Source: Nereocystis luetkeana
Lineage: Eukaryota > Sar > Phaeophyceae > Laminariales > Laminariaceae
Assembly (NCBI GenBank): GCA_031213475.1
Contig: JARUPZ010000013.1
Location: 10,704,794-10,768,793, forward strand
Direction of reading: 5' to 3'
Length of the DNA: 64,000 nucleotides
The notes beneath the pieces are model-generated. The model ran no database searches. It was not told where the DNA came from and saw only the letters and a list, made by a program, of their open reading frames with translations. The position numbers and the translations under genes were made by a program. This document shows, piece after piece, positions 55,515 through 64,000 of this stretch (its first letter is position 1; each line of letters begins with the position of its first letter).

Positions 55515-57270
55515 TACAAGGCGCTTCGCTCCGCGGGCGGCCTACGCCACCCGCCACGCTCGCTCAGGAAGGAAAAATACATCAAATTAATATGCCAAGC
55601 GGACAGAGGTCCATGATTGAATATACGAAGTTTTTTATGATTGTATTCATAGTTGCAAATTGGCGACTTGATATTGCCAAGAGTCCCGCCGCCAGCTTCA
55701 GGGGAAAACGCTTGGACGCCACATACGCTTCGCGTCGCGGGCGGTTGCCGGACGTACGTCGCCCTCTCCGCTCGCTCACATGCCGTACGTACGTACATAC
55801 CCGAGGCAGGGTAATCCTTTTCCTCTCTTGGTATGCTTGCTGTATGTACTGCTGTACGAAAGAGAAAGCAAAGCACGGCACAGCAGCACCGCAAAAACAG
55901 TGAAAGTGAAACCGAATAAAATGTGAAGAAAAAAAAATCCCCGTCCCCTCATGAAATAATTTTCTGTCTGATTGGAACACCTTGCACTGGTCAAAAAATA
56001 AAATCGTACAGCAGAGATTCTCTCTCAGGCCGTTTCCTATGCGGTTCGATTTTTGAGCTTCAGATTTTGACCCGATCGCATTTTCAGATGTGAACTTGGC
56101 AAAATCGAAACCGCCTTTCTGCGGAATAATCAGATTTATTGTGTGTGTAGAGATTCGAGCAAACGCCGAGACCAACTGCTGTTTTTGTGGTTTGGCGCCG
56201 CGAGGAGAAGCGCTGGGTGCGCTGCCCAGCGCGTAGGACCCAAGCGTGCGAGCCAAGGCTGACTGCCTCTGGTCTGGCGGCAAAGAGACGTGGCGAGTGC
56301 GCCAGAGCCAACCTGTTTTGGTACTTTGTCTTCCATTTTGTGACTGACTGCTGCTGCTGCTGTACAGCAGTGTAAGTATACGAGTACTTGTACGTATCCA
56401 CGGAGAGGTGCGTGCCGAGTGCGCTTCTCTTGGTCTCTAGGCCCGAGCCCGCGCCAGGCGACTGTAGTCTGGCCACGGAGGGACGGGCCGCCCGCCGCCC
56501 GAGCGTCGGGCGCGAATCAACGTCGCTATACAGTTGTGTCACCATCCAACATATCGATCGTTCTGGTGCTGTTTGCTGTCGTGGATAACATCTTGAATTT
56601 AGAGAGCATGCCATTTTTCGATTCGAAACTTGGGTCATAGGATTCTCAAATCGTTTTTTTTCCGGTCGGATTTTGCATATTTGGACTGTATAAGCAGGGT
56701 CATTCGTTTTTGAGATCGAAAAATACAAATCTGAAGCTCGAAATCGAACCGCATAGGAAACAGCCTCAGCCTCGTACGCCGCCCGCCCCTCTTGCGACCG
56801 CCTCGCCACCGATTTGGTCCAGGTAAAGTTTGCCTTACTCTTTGCCACAGTGAGCCCCGTCGCCCGCCTCGCGTTAAGCCCGGTGCTCACTGTGGCCGTC
56901 GTTCGCCAGCTCGACAATGTTGTTTTTCAGACTGGGTACCTCCGTCTGTGATTGTCAGCCCGGTCGCAAAAATAAGCACCGCTTGAAAATTATCTTGCGA
57001 TGCCGAACGAACCTTATAACTCGTACATACCCTATCAGAAATCACAAATGGAGGCCAGACAGAGCCCATTCATGCATCCCTCGTGTCTCAAGGCACACGC
57101 GACGCCTAGGCACGAGAGCGGCGATCGCGCTCCTTGCAACCCCCCCTCTACCTACCAGCACCCGCTGACACCCGCGACGACGGCGGGCTCACGCGCGGTG
57201 CCGTACTCGGAGTACACACACGCACACGAAACGAAAGAAGGAAAAAGGAAGAAAGCACCGAGAGTGCCAA
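55515..57270 (+). repeat. ~1-kb dispersed repeat, copy 2 (interrupted by a 736-bp insertion)
   Basis: Same order as 40484-41412. It has an extra ~100 bp near 55690-55790 (TCGCGTCGCGGGCGGTTGCC) and the element at 56029-56764. Confidence 0.92.
56029..56764. mobile_element. 736-bp non-autonomous TIR element with 5-bp target duplication
   Basis: The left end GCCGTTTCCTATGCGGTTCG and the right end CGAACCGCATAGGAAACAGC are inverted. Similarity continues to about 37 bp (GAGCTTCAGATTT / AAATCTGAAGCTC). CTCAG lies on both sides (56024-56028, 56765-56769) but once at the empty site near 40909. No transposase frame; presumably moved in trans. Superfamily unassigned. Confidence 0.9.
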
Positions 57271-58081
57271 GAGAAAGGGAGAAAACAAAGACCCCCAGGA
57301 AAGGTCCGGCAAGTAATGAAGGGCGGCGGTTTCGAAGTGGGAGCTCTGAGAGGCCAGGGATGTACCAAGCGAGCACGCTCAGAGAGTGAGATCTAAGTAA
57401 GTGGTTCTATATACTCGAAGTAGCAAGGAACAGGTACGTACAGCAGTCCCTGGGGGTTGGGAGCGCGGTTTGCATTTGTACCTTCCTGTGCCCTTCTGTA
57501 CCCGTGATGCAATACGATGCGTACGAGTAGCACCTACCACAGCAGTGGTACAGAGTGCTTGCGATTCCATACCGACATGAACCGAGCAACAAAAAAAAAC
57601 GAACTCCTTGAAAATGTAGCAGCAGTAGATGTCTTGGTTGCTACCTGCAGCCTACCGGGTGTTCGTACATACCAGAGGTGCTGCTGCTTGAGGAGCTGTG
57701 TCCCGGTACGAGTACCTCGTACTGAAAAGGCCTCATGTTCCGCGTAAGAGGAAACTCGTCCTGTGTCCTGTGAGCAGCAGCGCCGACCTGTTCCCCACAA
57801 AGATGCACAGACTTGTGTGTGCACTTGCATGCACTCCTTCGTTGATATTGGGCCAAGCCATGAGCCTACCTCGCAGTCAAACCTCAACTTGTGATGGACT
57901 GGTGTGTCCAGGTGCAGCTCTAGATACTCGTACTACGCACCCAGGATGCACGCAACGGAGAGTGTAGACAGAACGACCCCAAAGTGCCGACCGACTGAAT
58001 TAGACTACAGTACGAAAGACCTCTGGGAAATGCAGCAGCACCCAAGCCCACGCTGCATCACACACATGAAAATGTACTCAC

Positions 58082-58173
58082 CCTGCCACTGCACCATGCC
58101 TTCCAGTAGCCCTCAAGGACGGCCCCGCGGCGGTGGCCGTCGTCACGGCAGCTCGCGCCGCCGCCTTGTACAT
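58082..58173 (-). CDS. NDUFV1: Candidate first exon of NDUFV1 (mitochondrial transit peptide)
   Basis: The minus strand opens with ATG at 58173-58171 in a fair context (GGCC before ATG). It reads 30 codons rich in Ala, Arg and Thr with no acidic residue (MYKAAARAAVTTATAAG, then SLRATGRHGAVA) and stops at GG before a consensus donor GTGAGT. That leaves two bases, exactly what the next recognised exon (39061, starting with one base before CGA TAC) needs to make a Gly codon; the join reads [13 protein letters not shown]. Composition is typical of a mitochondrial presequence, and the full protein would be 507 aa. The weak point is the distance: intron 1 would be about 19 kb, far longer than any other here. 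A nearer unrecognised first exon remains possible. Confidence 0.5.
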
Positions 58174-60884
58174 GGCCGTCTAGTTTTCTTTCTGAGAAAA
58201 AAAGGTGGACAGGTATACTCCTGGGGTCCGCTGCGGCTGTGCCGGACCGGTGGGTTGGGTAGGGAACCCTCGTGCCTATTGCACCAGACCTTTCCCGACA
58301 AGTTCCTCTCTTGGTGCAATCGAAACCGGAACGCAATGCGACGAGGAAGCGTCACACAACACGGCGAGGTACCAGGCCCCAGTTTGACGCAGCGCTTAAA
58401 CGTCCCCTGTCCCCTCAAGGGTTTCCATAAAAGGACAGATTATCGAACATCCAGGAACAATATGTGAAACCTTTCGCTCGTATTTCGTGTTCATCGAATA
58501 CCCTGTCGTAGAGTTTCAAGGCGCCTTGTGTAAAGCCCGTACCGAAGCGGGGAGCGCAGGGATAACAGTAAGCCCGGAGGTGTATATCCCGCGAGGAAGC
58601 TAGGCTTGGATTTCTGAAGCGGCAAGCTTTTCTGTGAACCAGTTGGGGACCGCTGGTCTTGACCGAGTGCCAAGGTGAGCAAAGTAAAGTTGCATTTTTG
58701 GTGATTTTATGACTCAATTTGCCGTAGATCACTTTTTCCCATCAGTGCCGATCACACCGCACACACCATGAGCCACGGCCCAGTGACCAAAGCGCAGGCT
58801 CGCCCGATTGGATCCTAGCCCCTTGCCCCTAAGCGCGTTCACGAGGCATCAATTGCGCGTGCCGTCGGGCCGTCGGGCGCGTCCCCTTGTTGTTGCTGTT
58901 GTTTTTTTTCTGTGCCTCTACGTCTTTACGCACGTCCTTGTGATCCTTTTTTTTTTGTCGAGTTTTTTCGGCGCTGCCGGACCACGCGAGCGACTCAATC
59001 AATTTATTTTTCGTAAAAATGGAGGCCTTGCTTCGGCCCCACGCTGCCTATCACCAGCTCCAGATAGGGAGGTGTGCATTCCACCGAAAGCGCATGCTGT
59101 TCTCTTAAACACTCCTCCTCCAGGCCGCGGGTTTGCGCGAGCGAGCAGGGGAGCCTTGCCGCTCCGCTGCCTCCTACACCGACCACAAAAAAAATCCTCC
59201 GGATCATTTATTTTCGGTTCTCGCTAAATTGAAATGGATATTTTAGTTTAATGTGAGCACCCTATTCTAGAACCCATATAATAATATCCAATCGAGTCTC
59301 CCTTTCCTTTTGAACGAACGATGAGGGTACGTAGAAATGGGAGAAAGTTGCCTTTTTTTTCGAGAGTAGTGTGGACTTTTTCTGATGGGCCAAAAATGTG
59401 TAACCCACGCTCACGTGAACCCTGTGATGTCTGAAAGCACCCAACTGCCAAGCTCGGAAGCTGTATAGAACACAACAACTCCCTCTCAACTTCAGGTTGC
59501 CCTCGACTTCACTACTGCTGTCACAACGCTTCTGCTAGCTAGCCTGGTCCGCAGACGGGTACCGGTATATATTTGGCGGAGCAAGCGCGGGCTTCTGATT
59601 TCCTGTTTATTTTTCGAGTTTTTTTAATCGTTTTCTCCGTTTTCTTGTTTTGTCTAGGTTTTAGAAAGGAGCCAACCGGAAATATGTCGGATTCACCGCT
59701 CCCGCTCTCTCTCGGTGTGTTTTATTCCCTTGCTCGGTTGCTTTTTGTCACATTTTTGGCCTTTTTTAGTTATTTTGTTGTCAACTTTTCGTCATAACAT
59801 CTGGGAAAGCATCAGTCAATGAATGCTACCTCAACCACGTTTAAAAACTAAAAATAAACCCGGCGACATATAGTTCGGCACATCACCGATCACTATTTTT
59901 TAAACGTTATTACAGCTGCTATAATTGGCCGGAATAATATTCGGAACTTACAAACAGCGGCGTGCCGAGAACATTCTTGCAGTGGGCTGTGTGGTAACGA
60001 CGCGATTCAGCTCCCATCGCTTGACCTCCTCAATACTGAATCCCCCCCCGCCCGACCCCCCCCCATGGGTGCATACGTGGTAGTATTGTGTTTGGCTCCA
60101 GGGCCTGTAGGAGAAGTCATTTTGCTTTTCGGGAGATCGGCCGGCTCATCAGCAGTGCGGGTATTAATAGTAGTATTGCTTGCATTACTTTGGCCCTCGA
60201 TGCTTTTTTCAGAAGCCTTTTTTAGTTATCGCTCGCCAACCAACCACGACGAACCCTGTCTCTGTTCTCCTCGGCGCTCAACAGCAGTACTCGTACATGC
60301 ATGTAGAGCAGTATGCGGTTCGTGCCAGCACGTGCATATGATAAGTGTTGCTCTCGTATACGAAGGAAACTAAAGTTATGTACTGCTGTATCAGGTAGGC
60401 AGTATAGACAGCGTTGTCGGTACCGTATGATACGATTTTCCAGCGTCATATACCAGGTATACTCGTACCTGGTTTTGGTTTGGCGTACATCATACCCAAA
60501 CCCTACCATACGATGCTGCTGGACAGACCGACAAAATCGCAGCACTGCTGTGCAGACATGCTGTCTGCTGTGTTCTTTACTTGCTGATGATGGATGTTGA
60601 TATACGGTAGACTGGGGTATTATCAGGTACGTAGGATATGATACGAGCTACCTGGTATTAATATTACAACGCAACAGCAATGATACCAGGTAGGGTGGGT
60701 ATTTTTATACAGTACTGGTGTACAGCAGCAGCCTTCTATCGATGTGTTGCGGCTGCTGCACTGGTGTCGTATTGCTCTGTATGATACGCTATTAATACTG
60801 ATGTACCAGGTACCGGTATCCTATTTTGTGGTATCATATACCAGGTACCTGGTACTTGCTTGGTATTTAAGACTTAGGATAGCA

Positions 60885-61050
60885 CCTGCGGGGATGAATT
60901 TCTGAACCGATTGTCTCCAAAACATGCCCCAAGAGGGCCGCACCCAACGAAAATGGCGGCCCTGGGGACGTATCGTCGAGACCTGTCCATACAAGCGTCG
61001 CTCAGCGCTTGCACACTTCCCTTTGAGAAAATCAGCTTTGAAATTCGTTC
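60885..61050. repeat. Dispersed repeat, family D copy
   Basis: AAAATGGCGGCCCTGGGGAC, TATCGTCGAGACCTGTCCAT and GTCGCTCAGCGCTTGCACAC match the orientation-reversed layout of 11550-11715. Confidence 0.65.
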
Positions 61051-61359
61051 GAGGGGATGTGCTACTGCTGTATTCATCATATATATTTGGTTACGGTGCG
61101 ACAACAGCATTATTACCAGGTACCAGGTACCTGGTATTAATTAGTTTTGCCGTGTCTGCGCCCCCCCCCCCCCCCCCCCCTCTCCTTCTCCCTTCGCTCC
61201 GATCAAGTATCAATAATACAGAGCAGCATACCTCTATCAGGAAATGTCGCGGCTGCTCGAGCGTTCGTGTTAACACTCAAATTGGCATTCAAATGGTCCT
61301 TACTTTAACGGACATTATGGTATTGTACTCTGTACGTTTATACAGCGATTACCGTGTAA

Positions 61360-61880
61360 AACACGCAAGATAACACACCCCCTCCGACCAATTTCCTATC
61401 AATAGCCGGTTTTCTGGACGACGGGGACATGCAAATGGCCTGTCATAGCGATGCGTCTATGGAAAGATGAAGGTATCGACGATATGTGTCCAAAGCCACC
61501 ATATTCGTTGCGTAAAACTGCGTTTGTTTTGTAGAAAATCGGCTCCAAAGCTCGCCCCAGGTGGAGCTCGTGCAGTATTTTGTCGCGTGTTGCTTGGTAC
61601 ATGGTACTTGGTATGTATGTACCTGGCACCTATTCATACCGTATTACACGCAGGATAAAACTTTATTTTTACCAATCCGCCAAACACCCCCTCCGACGAA
61701 GTTGGAAGCTGTTGTTCTCGACATCGCGGAAGGTGCAAACGCCGAGCGATCCGTCTATGGCAATTAGATGTCGACGAGATCTTTCTACAGCCACCATTTT
61801 GGTTGTGTGTCCCAGGGGTCTCTCGAGAAACTTGGCTCGGAAATTCGTCCCAGGGTGTGTGTACTTGAACACTCGGGTGG
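61360..61880. repeat. Dispersed repeat, two family D copies in tandem
   Basis: ACACACCCCCTCCGACCAAT at about 61374 and ACACCCCCTCCGACGAAGTT at about 61684. Each continues into AGCGATGCGTCTATGGAAAG or GAGCGATCCGTCTATGGCAA, and then CCACCAT and TCGTCCCAGG-type ends. Confidence 0.75.
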
Positions 61881-62036
61881 TAAATAGCAGGTACCACTCT
61901 GTCCAATAGTTTAAACACTGGTTGTACACTTATTGTCAAATACAAGGTTTATTATATTTCGGGACATAGTGGTATGCGGTAGTACCCCCAGGGTACAAAA
62001 ACATTTCGCTGCAGAGTGTCGTTTAGGAAGCGACGG

Positions 62037-62164
62037 TGTCGGTTGACGGAACCCTCGCCCTCTGACGGACAGCGGCGGTAGAACTCCCCACGCTAAGGGT
62101 AGTATGTTATATGTAAAGAGGCGTTGACGAGCCAAAAATCGAAAAAATAGACCGTCAACCGACA
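62037..62164. repeat. Short TGTCGGTTGAC TIR element
   Basis: 128 bp from TGTCGGTTGACGGAACCC to ACCGTCAACCGACA. It corresponds to one internal unit of the longer element at 41702-42036. Confidence 0.88.
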
Positions 62165-63438
62165 AGTTGGACTTGAAGTGAGTCGAGGCAGCGGAGAAGG
62201 GGTCGAGGCTGGAGGGAGGCATCAGCGCAAAAACATTGTATGTCGGAGTAATGATAATTACACGACTGATGAGAGGCGCGCGAAAGCTTTTTCGAATTTA
62301 TTTGCTGTGTATCATACCTGTCGCCTGTCGTACTGGTGCTCGTTCTCTAAACATCAGTGTTGCTTCTAGTAAATACTATACCAGGTATTTATCAACCGGT
62401 ACTTACAGACGAAACATACCTGGTAACTTTTTGTTAGCCACCAACGTAAATTATATGAATACTCTGGTACGAGGATAAAAGGACCTGCCAGAGGTATGAT
62501 TATTGTAGGCTAGACTATGAACTACACCACTGCTGCTGTGCATATATCAAGCATTCTGTTAACGCACTGAACTGCAGTCTCCGTGTGTACGTATGGCATG
62601 TATACTCACTACTACTAACAGCAGTAGTTTGATAGCCACGTTTTTCCGTCCCAGCTTGACATTTCCTGGTAGGTAGGTATAGGTATGATAAGGACTGCTG
62701 TGTACTGGCTCGACTTGCGGCTACTACTCGTGGTTATTAGTTGGATTAGTTGGGTGTGTCGAAGTGAGCAAACTACAAGGAACTACTTTTTTTTTCGTAA
62801 TTCCTAACAACGAACATAACCCGAGCCGCAAACGCGCCAGTCAGGTAATAGAACGCAGATTTCCGCCAGTTAAAACTAACTGCAATACATGGCCAACCAG
62901 TAACTAGTGGGCACCTTATGGTCGGACAACTGACAGCGCTACAGTACCCTAATGGCTTCCGTAGTGCAAGCGTTCTTGTTACCCAACGACACCCAGCACA
63001 CCCGACGTCTGTACGTATGTGACTCATTTTTCTACCGGTATTTTTTGCGGATAATATTATGCGAGTATTTGGAGCGAGTGCGACTTTCTGATTTTGACGG
63101 CGCCAAAAAATCGGGACCGTGTACAGTTGTCTGCAGCGTCCTCCGAACGCCGCGACGCTCCCCAAACTCAGGACTTGAAAGACAAGAAAAAACAGTTGAG
63201 TTGTTATTTAATTTTGTTCTAGCCCTTTCGCCATCGCACTCAACTTGACGAGACTTTCAAATATCCTACTGCACGATGTCCTGGAGACAGCAGCAGCTAC
63301 CTGGTAAGCATACCTTCCTTTGGTGGTATTCCACATAACTGCTGTCTGTGTTGATGCTACGAGTATTGTAAAGAAATCTGACGTCAGCCACGTTAATATG
63401 TTCTACCTTCTTGCTACCGGACACGATGCGTAGCACTC

Positions 63439-63541
63439 AACCCTTTTTATTACTGCAGTTCCGTTTGGGAGACAAACTATAGTACTTACAGTTTGAGTGG
63501 TCTGTCCCCCTAACGGGAGTGCAGCTTGCCTTAAAAGGGTT
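63439..63541. repeat. Inverted-repeat element, family B copy
   Basis: AACCCTTTTTATTACTGCAG to GTGCAGCTTGCCTTAAAAGG, a diverged copy. Confidence 0.8.
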
Positions 63542-63784
63542 TTTTATTATTAGTTATATTAATACCGTGTTTTTACAGTATTGGCCCGCCAATAAGACAC
63601 AGCTATTATAATCTGAGCAAGCCCTAGAATCTTGTTGTGACACCATCCTTCTTTTGTTGTTGAACGTTTAGCGTGGAGTATTGTATACCGGGTACCTGGT
63701 AGGATTTTTGTGTAGCGATCGCCGCTGAGCTCTTTTCCTCGCTCCGATTTGCTTAGCGTCCCTTAAAAGTGAGCCTAATCTGGT

Positions 63785-63866
63785 ACCGCTCAGGACGGTC
63801 ATTCAAGGACCGTTGGGTCCTCGTATCTACGTGTAAATGCTCCTTACATTTCCGCCCAGATTGGTA
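63785..63866. repeat. Short inverted-repeat element, family C copy 4
   Basis: CAGGACGGTCATTCAAGGAC at the left; GCTCCTTACATTTCCGCCCA at the right. Confidence 0.75.
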
Positions 63867-64000
63867 TGTTTTTAGTCCATCTAGGTTCTTGCTCTTTCGT
63901 TCGTCTACTCGTATACTGCTGCACAGCAGCACCTGCGTTTTCAGGGGCAAAAGGCTTGGAGTTAGTCGGGATTAAATCTTCAGTAATGGTGCTGAATCTT

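Larger units (their letters stand above)
39062..58081. other. Very large non-coding region (putative NDUFV1 intron 1)
   Basis: Nineteen kilobases without a recognised exon. It holds seven family A elements, three family B elements, a ~1-kb repeat in two copies, TIR elements, minisatellites, family F copies and G-runs. If the exon at 58082-58173 is right, all of this is intron 1. Confidence 0.45.
58174..64000. other. Region upstream of the candidate NDUFV1 first exon
   Basis: No coding region was recognised. It contains family D copies, a TGTCGGTTGAC element, family B and C elements, a GGGCTGTGAA-type repeat and a dense cluster of TACCAGGTA motifs at 60450-61140. 58800-60000 has only T-rich sequence. 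A promoter could not be located. Confidence 0.55.

Noticed and set aside
57904-58467. 187-residue plus-strand frame
   Set aside because: No domain and no codon bias. The GC-rich part reads better as the minus-strand transit-peptide exon.

Overview
The window is nuclear DNA of a eukaryote with large, repeat-rich introns. It carries three recognisable protein genes, and roughly 90% of the sequence is non-coding. The best guess is a photosynthetic stramenopile, most likely a brown alga or close relative. The main reason is an intron-poor NB-ARC/TPR immune-type receptor of the kind described from brown-algal genomes. GC-rich coding exons set in AT-richer introns of about 0.6-3 kb fit as well. No rRNA, intact tRNA, CRISPR array, retroelement polyprotein or transposase could be recognised.

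Layout. (1) 1-13282, plus strand: the 3' half of a DHX33-like DEAH-box RNA helicase gene. Ten exons run from helicase motif V to the stop codon; the 5' half lies outside the window. (2) 13283-18117: intergenic repeats. (3) 18118-22374, plus strand: a complete two-exon NLR-like gene. It has an N-terminal helical domain resembling HeLo/MLKL-type four-helix domains, a central NB-ARC ATPase and C-terminal kinesin-light-chain-type TPRs. (4) 22375-30390: intergenic, with a 449-bp fold-back, minisatellites and a tandem poly-G repeat. (5) 30391-39061, minus strand: nine exons of NDUFV1, the 51-kDa FMN/NADH subunit of mitochondrial complex I, including the stop. A phase-compatible transit-peptide exon at 58082-58173 would complete the gene across a 19-kb first intron. 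(6) 58174-64000: repeats, no gene seen.

The genes are unrelated in function (ribosome/RNA helicase, innate-immunity-type receptor, respiratory chain) and form no operon-like unit.

The most striking signal is structural. In at least four NDUFV1 exons and one helicase exon, the exon-intron junction (exon edge plus adjoining intron) has been copied into the neighbouring intron, leaving decayed pseudo-exons and spare splice sites. On top of this lie several families of short inverted-repeat elements: a 14-copy ~103-bp family, a ~95-bp TTAA-ended family and a ~78-bp family. There is also a 736-bp TIR element whose insertion site can be read from an empty paralogous copy. A 9-bp motif (TACCAGGTA or its complement) occurs at more than 40 non-coding sites. 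Two introns use GC-AG splice sites, each supported by reading frame and family alignment.
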